Assembly: GCF_042477335.2 (NCBI RefSeq)
Contig: NC_091263.1
Coordinates: 72,720,501 to 72,784,500, forward strand
Origin: Ovis canadensis
Lineage: Eukaryota > Chordata > Mammalia > Artiodactyla > Bovidae
DNA length: 64,000 nucleotides
Direction of reading: 5' to 3'
A model generated the notes under the pieces. It worked only from the letters and a program-made list of their open reading frames with translations, had not been told where the DNA came from and ran no database searches. Positions 22,424 to 34,560 of this stretch are shown here, one piece after another; the stretch's first letter is position 1; every line of letters starts with the position of its first letter. Made by a program: the position numbers and the translations under genes.

Positions 22424-23756
22424 GGTGCGGACGTGGGCCACCCTGTGGCCAGACTGTGTGGTTTTTCTAGAAGGGCTGAGTATGCAGGTTTTCAGGGTAA
22501 AGCCTCCTCCTTTTTCTGCATGTTGACAAGCACCACGCAGAAGGCGCAAAGCCTGACTGCAGCTGAGCGTGGCACTTGGCAAGCAGCACCCGGCCTAGGG
22601 TGTGCACCAAATCTCCCGTTTTCAAGACAGAGAGACTGAGGTCCAGAGAGGTGCGGGCTTCTACCCCAGACCACACAGCAGAGGGACCGTCAAGGCCGGG
22701 ACTTGCGCCTCCCGGGGGAGCCCTTTCCCGACCCGGGGCACCCCAGAGGCGGCAGAGTCATCTGCACGCAGGTTGGGAGGATCAAGTTCCCATGTGTTGT
22801 CCAGATGTACGTCCGTGAGCACATGTCTGTGTGCACACACTCACGCGTCTTCTGCAATTAAGTTTAAAACCAGCTCAAGGTTCCCCGGGGCAGGAACTGG
22901 GCCTTACCGAGGCCTCACAGGAATGGGCTGTGCCCAGCAGGAGGCCCAGGGACCCCAATCCTCGCAGACTCCCTGCCCCCCCACTCAAGGGACTCCCTCA
23001 GCGAGACCCGGGTCAGGGGAGTCCTTTTCTCCACCTGGGTTGCAGCCGAGCCCTCCAGCTTCAGAAGAGATTTCAACATGTTCCCTGAGCCCCTAGGAGG
23101 TCGCTCATCCCCAGGTTCAGAGGAGGACAGTCTCAGGGGAATAAGAATTGACAGCTTCAAGGACCGCCCCCCCCCCAAAACCAGGAGGAGAAGGAACGAG
23201 GGATCTGGTCGAGGCTGTCCCACGTCAGCCACACATGGGGTCCCGAGCCTCCACCGGCTCCACGGAGGCTCAAGGAAGACAGAGCGGATTCAGGTCTGGG
23301 CGCTGACGCCAGGCACAGAGTGCCGTGAACTTCCTCCAGCCACCTTAGCAGGCGCCTCTGACACGTCACCAAGCTCTGGCCCTGCTTCCCTGGGAGCCGC
23401 TCTGTCTGCCCACCCTCTTCACTGACCTGCCATCGTCTCTCCCCTGAGGAAGCCACAGCCTCCTCCCAGGCCTCTCTGCCTCCACCCAGGCTCCGTCAAG
23501 CCAGCCTCCCAGCTACAGCCAGGTGAATCCATCTCCAGCAGGCCGTGCTCTGCTCTGCCTCTGGGCCTTTGCACATGCTTGTCCCTCTGACTTCTGCGTG
23601 GCTGGCTCTTTCGGGTTCATAAGACTCAGTTCAAATGCCAACACTTCAAGGACACAGCGCCAAGCACCCTGGCTTCCAGCACCCCTCATCCTCCATTTTT
23701 GTCTCTTTATGGCGTGTGCCCTATCTGAAACGTTACTTCTCATTTCCTAGAGGCTG
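22424..23756. other. Non-coding stretch, GC-rich
   Basis: Contains a probable MIR remnant at 22610-22690 (ttttcaagacagagagactg and following). The rest shows nothing I can name; open frames across 22600-23430 look compositional. Confidence 0.5.
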
Positions 23757-24190
23757 TGCAGTATAGTGGTGGTTAAAAGCACACACTCTGGAGCGATACC
23801 CTGTGTTCAAGCCTGCCTCTGCCGTTTATTGCTGTGTGGTTTAGGGACTTCCCTGGTGGCTCAGACAGTAAAGCATCTGTCTACAATGCAGGAGACCTGG
23901 GTTCAATCCCTGGGCCAGGAAGATCCCCTGGAGAAGGAAATGGCAATCCACTCCAGTACTATTGCCTGGAAAATCCCATGGGCAGAGGAGCCTGGTAGTC
24001 CATGGGGTCGCAAAGAGTTGGACACGACTGAGCGACTTCACTCCCTTAGGGCAAGGAACGTAACCTCTCTGTGCCTGCCTGTCTCTATTTATAAAATGGG
24101 AGCGGTGACAGAATTATCGCAGGGATTGAATGAACTAATGCATGTAAATTGCAAAACACAGGGCCTAGTGCATCGTAAGGACCGAGGAAG
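23757..24190 (+). mobile_element. MIR SINE split by a younger SINE
   Basis: MIR head at 23757-23846 (cctgcctctgccgtttattg) and MIR body and tail after 24046 (aacctctctgtgcctgcctg, aaaatgggagcggtgacag, 'gaactaatgcatgtaaattg', 'acagggcctagtgcatcgta'). It reads continuously once the Bov-tA insertion is removed. Confidence 0.88.
23841..24051 (+). mobile_element. Bov-tA SINE nested in MIR
   Basis: Full-length + strand SINE (23847-24045) with a ttaggg direct repeat on each side (23841-23846, 24046-24051). The host is a MIR, giving a clear age order. Confidence 0.94.
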
Positions 24191-24299
24191 CAGGGGTCTA
24201 ATTAACACGCTGTCAGACTTCCTGAGGGCAGGACTTTGTCTTTACGGCACTGGTCTCCAGGGCCCAGCACGGAGCTGAGGGTTAATATTTGTTAACTAA
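24191..24299. other. Short L2/MIR-like remnant
   Basis: 'cagacttcctgagggcagga' and ctggtctccagggcccagca resemble the 3' ends of old L2/MIR elements. Short and uncertain. Confidence 0.4.
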
Positions 24300-24925
24300 G
24301 AAAGAATGCTGATAAAATGGACCACCTAGGAGAAATGGACAAAGTCCTAAAAATGTACCATCTCCCAAGACTGAGTCAGGAAGAACCAGAAAATGTAAAC
24401 ATACAAATTACCAGTCGTGAAATTGAATCAGTAATTTTAAAACTCCCCCAAAGACAAAAGTCCAGGACTAGATGGCTTCAGAGGCGAATTCTACCCAACC
24501 CTTAGAGAAGAGTGAACACCTATCCTCCTCAAACTATTGAAAAAAAAATCACAGAGGAAGGAACACTTCCAAACTTATTCTCGGAGGCCAGCCTTACCCT
24601 GACACCCAAACCAGACAAAGACCTCGCAAAAAGAAAATTACAGGCCAATGTCACTGATGAACATAGACACAAAAATCCTCAACAAAAGAGTGGCAAACAG
24701 AATCGGACAATGAAGGGTCAGACACCATGGTCAAGTAGGACTTATCCCAGGGACGCCAGGCTTTTTCAGGATCCACAGACCAATCAGCATGACACAGCAC
24801 ACCTACGAACTGAAGAATCAGTCACGTGGTCATCTTACTACATGCAGAAAAGGCTGTGAGAAAGCTCAACATCCATTTATGATTAAAAAAGAAACCCTTC
24901 AGAAAGCGGGTATAGAGGGAACATC

Positions 24926-25011
24926 AGCTCAGTTCAGTCGCTCAGTCGTGTCCGACTCTTTGCAACCCCATGAACTGCAGCACGCCAGGCCTCCCTGTCC
25001 ATCACCACCAC
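24926..25011 (-). mobile_element. Short BovB 3' end inside L1
   Basis: Antisense, about 86 bp: 'agctcagttcagtcgctcag' to ctccctgtccatcaccacca. L1 is continuous across the insertion (gggaacat before, cctcaacataataaagacc after), so little or no L1 sequence was lost. The right junction falls at practically the same L1 position as the right junction of the 18013-19920 BovB. Confidence 0.88.
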
Positions 25012-25840
25012 CCTCAACATAATAAAGACCATATATGACAGGCCCACAGCAAACAGCGTTCTCGGTGTTGAAAACCCGAAGGCGCCTCCTCTAAGAGCAG
25101 AGACAAGACAAGCACGCCCACCCACTCCCACCACTTTTATGCAGCATAGTTCTGGAGGTCCTAGCCATGGCATTCAGAGAAGAAAAAGAACAGAAATTCA
25201 AGTTGGAAAAGAAGTAAAATGTTCACTGTTGCAGACGACATGATCCTATACATAGAAAAATCCTGAAGACGCCACCAGAAAACTACTAGAGCTAATCAGT
25301 GAATTCAGCAAAGCTGCAGGATACAAAGTTAACACACAGGAATCGGCGGCATTTCTAGACACTAACAACAAGGTATAGGAAGAATTTAAGGAAACAATCC
25401 CATTTACCACTGCATCAAAAAGGTTAAAGCCCCGGGCAATAGACCTACCCACGGAGGCAAGAGGCCTGTACTCAGGAGACTGTGAGAGTCTGATGAAAAA
25501 ACTGGAGACACACAGACGAAAAGAGGGCACACGCTGGGCTGGAAGGGCTAATGTTGTTAGAGTGCCACACGCTATCACTCATATGTGGAACACGATTTTT
25601 TAAAGAGAGACACCACTGAACTTGTTTATAAAACAGAAACAGACTTAGAGAGAGAGGAGACACACTTATGGTTACCAAAGGGGAAATGTGGTGGAGGGGG
25701 ATAAGTCAGGAGCTTGGGATATACATACACACACCCCTACGTATAAGAGAGAAAGCCAGCCAGGAACGCGCCTCAATGTTCTGTGACAACCGAGATGTGA
25801 AAAGAATCTTAAAAATAATGAACACGTGTATTTGGAGGTG

Positions 25841-26050
25841 TTGCTTAGTTGCTCAGCTGAGTCCGACTCTGTGACGCCATGGACTGTAGGCCACCAGGCT
25901 CTATGGGGCTCTCCAGGCCAAGACTACTGGAGTGGGTTGCCATTGTCTTCCCCAGGGGATCTTTCCCACCAGGGATCAGGCCTGCCTCCCCTGCAAGTCT
26001 CCTGAGTTGCAGGCAGGTTCTCTTTACTGCTCAGCCACCAGGGAAGCCCA
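25841..26050 (-). mobile_element. Bov-tA SINE in L1 3' UTR
   Basis: Antisense copy from 'gttgcttagttgctcagctg' to gctcagccaccagggaagcc. The L1 3' UTR continues on both sides. Confidence 0.93.
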
Positions 26051-26138
26051 GAGAGAGGAGCATGTGTAACAGAGCCACTGCGCTGTGCAGTCAAAACTAA
26101 TAGCACAACTTTGTAAACCGACTCGACTCCAATAAAAG

Positions 26139-27411
26139 TCAAGTATTTAAAATATTCACCGACTGTTAAAGTGACCACGCTACTCAAGGCAATCTACAGA
26201 TTCAAGGCAATCCCTGTGAAAACACCAAGGGCATGGTTCACAGAATTAGGACAAATAATTTTAATATTTGTATAGAAACGCAGAAGACACCAAGTAGCCA
26301 AAACAATCTGAGAAAGAACAGGAGGAATCATGCTTCTTGACTTCAGACGATACTACAAAGCTACAGTAATCCACGCTGTCTGGTCCTGGCACAGATCAAC
26401 ACAAGAGAATACACAGCCCAGAAATAAACCCACACACTGGTGGCCAATTGTCCTACAACAAGGAGGCAAGAACACACAGCAGAGGAAAGACAAGTCTCTC
26501 CAGTGCGTGGTGCTGGGAAAACTGGACAGCTACATGTAAAAGAATGAAATGGCATTTTTTCACACCATATACGAAAAGAAACTCAAAATGGATTAAAAGA
26601 CTTAAATATAAGACCAAACCCCATAAAACTCCTAGAAGAAAACATAGAACACTGTTTGATATAAATGGCAGCAACATTTTTTTTGGATCTGTCTCCTAAA
26701 GCAAAAAACAAACAAACAAACAAATGGGACCTAATTAAACGTAAAAACCTTTGTATGGCAAAGAAAACCATCAGCAACATGAGAATACAATCTGCTGAAT
26801 GGGAGAAAATATTCGCAAATGTGACTGATAAGGTGTTAATATCCAAAGTATATAAACAGCTTATACTGGAAACAGACAAAAAAAAACTGATCTCATAAAA
26901 AAAAAAAAAAAAAACAGGCAGAAGACCTGAATAGACATTCTTCCAAAGAAAATATACAGACGGCCATCAGGCACAGGAAAGACCATTAATCACCAGAGAA
27001 ATGCAAATTAAAACCACAATGAGCTAGCACCTCATATCTGTCAGAACGGCTGTCATCAAAAAGACTGCCCACAGCAAATGTTGGTGAGGACGCAGGAAAA
27101 CGGGGCCCTCGTGTACTCTTGGCGGGAACGCGAATTGGTGCAGACACGGCAAAATAATACGGTGGTTTCTCAAAAAAGGAAAAAGAGAGCTACCATATGA
27201 GCTAGCAGTTCCTCTTCTGGGTACACATCTAAAAAAAATGGAAACAGTGATTGAAAAAAGACAGATGCACTCCAGGGTTCATAGCGACACTATTTACAAT
27301 TGCCAAGATATGGAGCAACCTAAGTGTCCATGAATAGATGAAGGGATAAAGAAGACACGCTAAAAAAAAAAAGAAAAGAAGACGGTACATATATGTGCAT
27401 GCACACACACA

Positions 27412-27443
<32 letters not shown>

Positions 27444-27897
27444 CTCTCACACACACACACACACACAGGAATACTACTCAGCCATAAAGAGGAATGAAAA
27501 CTTGCCATTTGGAGCCAGATGGATGGACTTGCAGAGCATAACCCTAAGTGAAATGAGTCAGACTGAGACAACTAGTGTACGATATCACTTATACGTGGAA
27601 TCTAAGAAATACAGCTAGTGAGCATAACAAAAAGGGAACAGACTCGCACATACAGAGAACAAGCGATTGGCTACTCGTGGGAGAGGGAAGTGGGGAAGGG
27701 CAAGACAGGGGCTGTGTATGAAATAAATGAGCCACAGAGACACCATGTGCAGTGCAGGGAGTACCGCCAGTGTTTTATAATAACTGTAAGCGGGGTGTGA
27801 CCTGTAAAAACCGTGAGCCATTATGTTGTACACGTGAAACTTACATAATATTGTCTACCAACTGTCTCAGGAAAAACACATTTTTAATAAAAATAAA
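26139..27897 (+). mobile_element. L1 LINE 3' portion
   Basis: Starts in the C-terminal part of ORF2 (gcaatctacagattcaaggc), continues through the degraded endgame of ORF2 (several short frames, 26448-26898) and the 3' UTR (ctactcagccataaagagga, 'cgatatcacttatacgtgga'), and ends ataaaaataaaaacag. It contains A runs at 26898-26914 and a CA/CT microsatellite at 27401-27468. Confidence 0.92.
27401..27468 (+). repeat. (CA)n/(CT)n microsatellite in L1
   Basis: Interrupted CA array with short ctctct blocks, about 68 bp. Likely polymorphic. Confidence 0.95.
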
Positions 27898-28873
27898 AAC
27901 AGGAATAACAAAGGATGAGTGAAGATGCGCATCCACTCCCAGACGTGCCAGGCCCCCACCCGGGCCGAGGCTGGGGGACAGCAGGCCCAGGTGGGCTTCT
28001 GGGGCTCAGGCCTGGGGAACAGAGGTGGCCTCTCCTGGGGGCTGCTCGGGGGGGGGGCAGGGACAGCTGGAGCCCCCGGACGTGGTCACAGGCCCATCTG
28101 CTCCATTGACAAGGTGGCCACTGGTCGCCATGACGACGCTCCTGGCCCCAGAAGGATGTGCTGGAGACAAGGGGAGAGCCTGCGGTCACAGCAAGCCGCC
28201 TCTGATGCAAAGGAGGTGTCACACACGTGCTCGTGGGCAGGCATGCACAGACCCGCGGCCACACGCAGGATGAGCCAGACACCCACAGGGACTGCACACA
28301 CCGGAGGGCTAACACCAAGGGACAGACCAGACACCCAAACGGCTAGGGCACACACGGCCCCACCCAGACCCAGACAGACCCCCACAGGAGGCCCCCCGAC
28401 CCCGGGGCCACCCACGAGACCCACCCAGAGGCCAGATACGGACCAGGCAAGCAGCATCACCTGGGAGGCCGTTCACCTGCGGTCCCAGGAACTCACTCTG
28501 TGCAGGCCCCCAGCGAGTGTGTGCATGGTGTGTGCGTGTGTGTCTGTATGGGTGCAAGGAGAGACCACCTCCGAGGCCCGAGCCCTGCTCCCCATCCCGC
28601 CTCACCGCTACCAAGCCCCGGCTCCCAGCCCAGGATGCAGGCCTCCAGCCACAGCTCCCCCCTCTTACCTGGAGAGATGGGGGGATGGACGCAGACACGC
28701 GGGACACCCCGTTGCCTTCAGCGCCGACAGCAGCTGGGAGGGCCCGCCGCGGAGCGCGCAGCACCCGGGCCACCACGTCGACTCCCAGGCCTGGGGCAGC
28801 CCCACCGCCGTCGCGGCCGGTGAGGCTCAGGGGTCGGCGGGGCGGGGGGCGGCTTCCCGAAAGGAGTCCCAGA
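27898..28873. other. GC-rich stretch with a CA/CCA-rich minisatellite-like part
   Basis: 28200-28440 is cytosine/adenine-rich with repeated 'cagac', 'accca' and 'cacac' words and no clear unit. The 368-codon open frame over 27919-29025 is proline-, arginine- and threonine-rich from composition and shows no domain; I do not call it a gene. Confidence 0.55.
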
Positions 28874-29371
28874 CAGTGATTCTCAGAGCGAGGTCCTGGA
28901 ACCTCTCAGGGGATCGGAGAACAAACGGTCAAAACCGCTTTCTTGACGACAGTAAGAGATTTGCATTCTTCACTCTCACCTTCTCGCAGGCAGGCGTTCC
29001 ACAGAGTTTTCCAGAAACTACGTGAGGCGTGATCTCGCGAGAGGTTCAAAGCCGTGGCGGGTGTGAGAACCCAGCTGGCCTTGTGTCAACCTCGCATTCA
29101 GGAGACCTGCAAAGTGAAACCCAAGGGCGCCCTTTGGGCTGCTTTGCTGGTTTTAAGACAGAGCTATTTTTTCATTAAAAAAAAGTGCATCATTTCTATA
29201 AGCACAGTTGGGTTCGTTGTGTAGAAACGAAGGCGTAAAGACCTCTGTTTTTTCTCAGCTTTAATTTCCATCGCTGCATATGTCGATACACAGATACACA
29301 ACAGCTCTGGGCCTGCAATGATTTTCCAAATGCTAAGGGGCCCTGAGACCCCCAATGTTTGAGACCTGCTG
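28874..29371 (+). mobile_element. Probable old hAT-type DNA transposon remnant
   Basis: About 500 bp bounded by imperfect inverted ends resembling the hAT/Charlie terminus (cagtgattctcagag on the left, tgtttgagacctgctg on the right), with an AT-rich interior. No transposase frame remains. The expected 8-bp target duplication is not evident. Confidence 0.5.
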
Positions 29372-29700
29372 CTTTAGCCACGTGGCTAATGATTGATCAC
29401 AGTTCCTTTGCGCGCCCAGACTCAGTGAATGCCACACACAGGGAGCAGGTATTGAGTTCTTCCTGCGCCCAGCCCCCAGCTGAAGGCTTTAGAAGGTCAT
29501 CGCAGGCAATCCTCACACCAGCCTTATGCGGGCCGTAATGTCAAGGCCGAGGAGGAAACCCAGGCTGAGCCGTGAGTAACCCAACAGGGTTGTGGGACCA
29601 GTGAGTGGTAGTCAGGACTGAAACGCAGGCCTTCTGGCCTGAGAGACCCCAGGTCAAAACCCCACCATCTCCACCCCTCCCTGTCCCAAATAAGATACGA
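29372..29700. mobile_element. MIR SINE remnant
   Basis: About 29440-29650: 'gcaggcaatcctcacaccag', gaggaggaaacccaggctg, 'agtcaggactgaaacgcagg' follow MIR antisense order. Flanks unrecognised. Confidence 0.6.
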
Positions 29701-29714
29701 GGTGCCCAGGTAAC

Positions 29715-29830
29715 CCTCAATTTCAGATAAGCAAAACGTTTGGCACAAGCATGTACCCAGCAGTACATGGGACACACTTATGCTAATTCATCGTTTGTCT
29801 GAAATTCAGGTTTAACCGGGGTCCTACATG
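29715..29830. repeat. Imperfect palindromic old interspersed repeat
   Basis: Left arm 29721-29758 (tttcagataagcaaaacg...) pairs imperfectly with right arm 29763-29804 (...cgtttgtctgaaa) around a 4-base centre. I recognise this as an old dispersed mammalian repeat with a foldback part but cannot name the family. Confidence 0.6.
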
Positions 29831-31000
29831 CTTATTTGCTAAGTCTGGTGACTCAAGCTGTGCCAGGCCTGCTCTGGGTGCTCAGGGTCCCCCTCCCACC
29901 CCCCAGCCCCGGGCAGGGTGGCCTGGCCGCTTTCTGGCTGTGCACCCTGAGGGCAATCTCTCCCCCTCAATAATCTGCCTTACGGTCCCCTCCCCAGGGC
30001 CGAGATGGGGGGTGGTGAGAGCAGAGTTGTAGTGATCGCAGGCGCTTTTCATTCTAGTAAATTTTCCCCTAAAATTCAGTGTCCGAAGCATCCACTCACC
30101 CACCCCACACACCCACCCTGGCTCCCCCTTGGCAAAGCCGGTCAGGGCTAGTTGGAGGGGTCGCCCCAGAGCTATTGCCAAATGCACCCCCCTGCCCCCA
30201 CCCTGGGTGCCCCGGAAGGACTGTGTGCTCTGCAGCCTCGCCCTGACCCTCTCTGACCTCCCATGGGGCGTGGCTGGGGAGGGGCCACCGGGTAACAGGT
30301 TCTTGAAAGGCCTCAGGTCCTGGAGCTTCCTCATCAGAGAGATACCCATTTTACAGACAAGGAAACTGAGGCTTAGCTCTTAGGGCCTGTGACTCAGTGC
30401 TTGATTAGGTGCCAGGCCGCTGCATCCTGGAAGGCCAGGCCCCTCCCCAGGGGAAGTTCTTCTGCCTGGAGTGGCCTTCAGTCCACCTGCTTCTGGCCCC
30501 TACCCGCCAGCACAGCTGGATGGTGGCAGAGAGGCAGCCACTGGCGGACGTGCTGACGCATCGCTTGCCGGTGGAAGGCAGCCGGGGCAGCACACCCGCC
30601 AGGGACTCGGCGATGCTGAATCACTAAACACACCGGGGCACTTTTCCGCTTGACGCATAATTACTTCCTTGAGTAAGAGCCTTTCTCCGCCAGCCTGGCC
30701 CCCTTCTCTGGTGGTTTGCTTTTTTCCCTTGACCACTGAAAGGATGATCGATTGGTATGGTTGAGCCCCAGCTACGGGCAAAGAAGGCCCAGGGTGACAG
30801 GAACCCAGCAAAGCACCCTCGGGAGGGGACCTCAGACTGGAGCTCAGCAGTGTCGCCAGATCAGGCACCCAGGAGCTGCGTGATCCAGGGCAAGCTGCTT
30901 AGCCTCCCTGGGCCTCATCGGTGATGGAGTGAGGCCCTTTTCTAAGCACTGCACACATCTCCTCTGATGTACTTCTCTCCATATGAGACAGGACTCTTAT
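29831..31000. other. Non-coding stretch
   Basis: GC-rich, with a short MIR core near 30330-30390 (ttttacagacaaggaaactg). Nothing else identified. Confidence 0.5.
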
Positions 31001-31251
31001 CAGCCTTGGTATGAGTACCACAGGCTCGGTGGCTTAAATTACAGAGATTTATCACCTCTCAGTTCTGGAGGCTGGAAATCCCAAATCAGGGCATCAGCAG
31101 GCAGGTTCCTTCTGTGGCCGTGGCAGACTGTCTGCTCAGGCCTCTCTCCTCAGCTTGTATATGATCCTCTCCACACTGTCTGCCCTCAACGCATGTCTGT
31201 GTCCAAATTTCCTCTTTTTATAAGGACGTCAGTCATATAGCCAACAGTCCT
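31001..31251 (-). mobile_element. Old LTR-like repeat, truncated by BovB
   Basis: 'cagttctggaggctggaaat' and 'ttataaggacgtcagtcata' are typical of an ancient mammalian MaLR-type LTR read in reverse. Family assignment from memory is tentative. It ends where BovB begins. Confidence 0.5.
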
Positions 31252-31722
31252 TTGCCAACAAAGGTCCGTCTAGTCAAAGCCATGGTTTTTCCAGTAGTCA
31301 TGTACAGATGTGAGAGTTGGACTGTAAAGAAGGCTGAGCACTGGAGAATGGATGCTTTTGAACTGTGGTGCTGGAGAAGACTCTTGAGAGTCCCTTGGAC
31401 TGCAAGGAGATCCAACCAGTCCATCCTAAAGGAAATCAGTCCTGAAGATTCATTGGAAGGACTGATGCTGAAGCTGAAGCTCCAATCCTTTGGCCACCTG
31501 ATGCGAAGAACTGACTCCTTGGGAAATACTCCAATGCTGGGAAAGATTGAAGGCAGGAGGAGAAGGGGACAACAGAGGATGAGACGGTTGGATGGCATCA
31601 CCAACTCAATGGACATGAGTTTGAGCAAACTCTGGGAGATAGTGGAGGACAGAGGAGCCTGGTGTGCTGCAGTCCATGGGGTTGCAAAGAGTCGGATGCA
31701 ACTGAGCCACTGAACAATAATA
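31252..31722 (+). mobile_element. BovB LINE 3' portion
   Basis: 470 bp of the BovB C-terminal ORF and tail. The 153-codon frame at 31252-31713 reads [12 protein letters not shown] through WTARRSNQS to AVHGVAKSR and stays open, which points to a young copy. Tail ends gagccactgaacaataata. Confidence 0.95.
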
Positions 31723-33056
31723 AAGGAGGTCGGGTGGGCAGGCAGGCGGTCACTGGCACTGCTCACACATAAGCTGCCTCTCCACCCCTCAGGCGCGTCC
31801 AAGGCCACGCTCCTGCCTTGCGGCTGGCCGTGTGACCCACAGAGGCCAGTTTGAAGGGGAAGTCATGCATCTCGTGTCCAGGCGGACATCCCAGGAGCTG
31901 GCAGCAGCCCCTGCTTCCTTCTCTCTGCCACAGCGACTGGCAGCGTTCCTGACGCCGGCTGCCCCGTCAGCCTGACTCGACGGCACACAGCAAAGCCACA
32001 GCTAGCCCGTTTGGGGCATGTTGAATGGGTGGAAAGGAAACTTTTGTTGCACTAAAGCCGCTGGGGATTTGGGGCTTTTGTTACTGCAGCAAAACTTGGG
32101 CTCTCCTGACTTGACGGTCCTGACGAATGGGATTCCACGGCCCTCATGCTCCCCGGAGGGTCTGCAGGAGTAACAATGCCAGGGGCTTATCCGCATTGTG
32201 TGTCTAATGCCCCGACCAGCTCGCTGCACGGTCGCAGCAATCCGGTGACCAGGCACTGCTGCTGCCCTGCTGGTGGCACAGACAGGGGGTGGGGGGCACT
32301 TGCCCGGGGAGTCCCGGGTGGCAGGCAGGCTGTGAGCTGGGCCCCACTGGTTCCTGGTCCCTGCCTCTGAGGGTTAGAAGGTTCCAGCCGCCCCAGCCCA
32401 GGGGCCAGCTTGACCCTGAGGAAGGCTGGCGGCTTAGCACCTGGCCTCTCTGCTCGGTTTGGGTCCAGGCTGAGCTAGGGTGCCAGGTTTAAGGGTCTTT
32501 GCTCAGGCAGTCATGTGGGTGTGGCTCTGCTTCTCAGAGAAGGGCTGGGCCCCTGGTTGCTGTGAACCCCTCAACGTGCCCCCAGGTCCGGGTGCAGGCT
32601 TGTCCACACCCCCCTGGGGAGCTTGCCTCTCCCCTACCTCGGCTCTTCCGTCCAGAGCACCCAGGAGCCCTGGCCCCCGGTAGACGGCATTGCCCAGGTA
32701 GAGAGAGTCTGCGGCCCTGCTGGACTATCTGCTTAACGGAGGCGTGGCAGCCGGAGCGACGGCCCGGATTCAGATTCTGCAGAACCAGTTTCCATGACCC
32801 CCGCCCCTCTGAGAAGCCTTCCTTATTGAATTTCCAGTGGTGACGCGAGAGTTCTCCCGTGTGCCCAGAGTGGGGAGGAGGAGAAGAAAGAGCTGTGTCA
32901 GGGGTTGGCCCAGGAGACCTCACTAAGGCCGCTGAGGTGGGCGCCCGGCCCATCTCACAGGTGGGAAGCTGGAGGATGCCGAGCAAAGGGGCGGCCGATC
33001 TGAAGTCGTAGGGCTGCTGAGCGGCAGAGCCCGGCCTCATGCCGGGATCCTGTTCC
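31723..33056. other. Non-coding stretch
   Basis: 31990-32130 has an old-repeat look ('cttttgttactgcagcaaaa') but no firm family. The rest is GC-rich, without supported features. Confidence 0.5.
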
Positions 33057-33210
33057 CTCGCTCAGTCGTGGCCGACCCTTTGCGACCCCATGGACCACAG
33101 CACGCTGGGCTTCCCTGTCCATCATCAGCTCCCGGAGCTTGCTCGAACTCATGTCCATCGTGTCGGTGATGCCACCCAACCATCTCATCCTCTGCTGCCC
33201 CCTTCTCCTG
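33057..33210 (-). mobile_element. BovB LINE 3' end
   Basis: Antisense tail: 'ctcgctcagtcgtggccgac' to catctcatcctctgctgccc. Possibly the same original insertion as 33838-34060, which continues further into BovB in the same orientation. Confidence 0.92.
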
Positions 33211-33837
33211 ATGATGGACAGAGTGTAGCCTGCACGCCCACCTCCTGCCAGCTTCTCAGCCACCGTCCATGCAGAAGCCACCCCCGTGATGGGAACTGAG
33301 TCAGGAGCTGAAGACACACGACAGCTGTCTCAGGGTCAGAAAACCCTCCCAAGCCCCCGGCCTGACCAACCTCCCTGCTCCAAGGCATCGTCTCCTTAGG
33401 AAGCAGGCAGGGGTCCCACGTTCACGGGGCGTCTGGTGGTTGGCTGCGCTTGGCTCTCCCTGCTGGGACGGGCCGCACTGCATTCTCACCCCTGCCTGCT
33501 CCTCTGGCTCCTTCCTTCAGCCACTGTGACGGTTTGTCATCAAAATGGAATAAATTCAAACTCCTTACCATGCCCAGAGGGGCCCCCGGACTGGGCTCCT
33601 GCTGCAGCCCACCTCTCCTGACCGGCCAGCAGCCTGCCTAAGCTGGGGCTTCCAGGCTGGTTTGACCTGCCACGCTCATCCCCACCCTGAGGACTCGGCC
33701 TGTGGCTCCCTCTGGGCCGGTTCCTGCCCACAGAGGCTGCCCCCGCCTTCCCCACCATGAGGCTTCTTCAGACTCAGGAAAAGCAAGGAGCTGGCCTCGG
33801 TTGCATGAAGCAGGGGGCAGCCTCTGTGAAAAGAGAA
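33211..33837. other. Non-coding stretch between BovB pieces
   Basis: No feature recognised. Confidence 0.5.
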
Positions 33838-34060
33838 GTGATCTCCTTGCAGTCCAAGGGACCCTCTAGAGTCTTCTCCAGCACCAGAGTTCCAAAGCAC
33901 CCATTCTTCAGCACTCAACCTTCTTTATGGTCCAGCTCTCTTCATTCCAGCACGTGACTACTGGAAAAAACACAGCTTTGACTAGACGGACTTTTGCCGG
34001 CAAAGCGACGTCTGCTTTTCTAATACACTGTCTAGGTTGGTCCTAGCTTTCCTGCCTCCT
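33838..34060 (-). mobile_element. BovB LINE internal fragment
   Basis: Antisense: 'gatctccttgcagtccaagg' to 'actgtctaggttggtcctag', the part upstream of the BovB tail. No 3' tail on this piece. Confidence 0.9.
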
Positions 34061-34560
34061 AAAAGAGGGGGTTCTGGGTCAAACGGTACTGGCTTTTACA
34101 CTCTGATGGGACCACCGGAAGGGGGGTGGTCTTCCCCCAGGATGACTCTGGCTCAGCCCTGGAGAGCCCCTGAGGAAGTGAGCTGCCCTTTGTTGGAGGA
34201 ATTCAAGGGATTTTTAAGCCACCCCCACCTCCCAGGTGAGACCCGCGTGAGGTCCCTTCGCAGCCACGGTGTGAAGGTGGGGAGGGGGCTGTCTGCTGAG
34301 GGAACTCGAGCTGCCCACGCCTGGGATTGACAGTCCTCCACCCCCCGCCCCCCCGCCCTGGCACAGCCGTGAAATCCACAGGAGGCCCGCACCGCCTTGC
34401 GGAATCACTGCATTCTTTGTCGCCAGATGCTCTGAGGCAGGGGTGCTAATTTATGCAGACAAGTGGGAAGGGGGCTTTGAGGAGGAGGATGTGCAGGCTA
34501 GGGAGGCAAGAGAGCCCCATGCTGAGCCCGGGCGAGGAAATGCACCGTGTTTGTTGCTGG
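34061..34560. other. Non-coding stretch
   Basis: No feature recognised. Confidence 0.5.

Larger units (their letters stand above)
24300..26138 (+). mobile_element. L1 LINE with two nested insertions
   Basis: ORF2 text runs from 'gacaaagtcctaaaaatgta' through the RT region, where a 1-base loss disrupts the FADD codons near 25230. An internal deletion near 25505-25555 follows, then the 3' UTR (atggttaccaaaggggaaat) to the end at cgactccaataaaagtcaag. It is interrupted by a BovB 3' end at 24926-25011 and by a Bov-tA SINE at 25841-26050. Confidence 0.9.

Noticed and set aside
27919..29025. 368-codon + strand frame
   Set aside because: Pro/Arg/Thr-rich compositional frame beginning in the L1 tail and ending in a DNA-transposon remnant; no recognisable domain.
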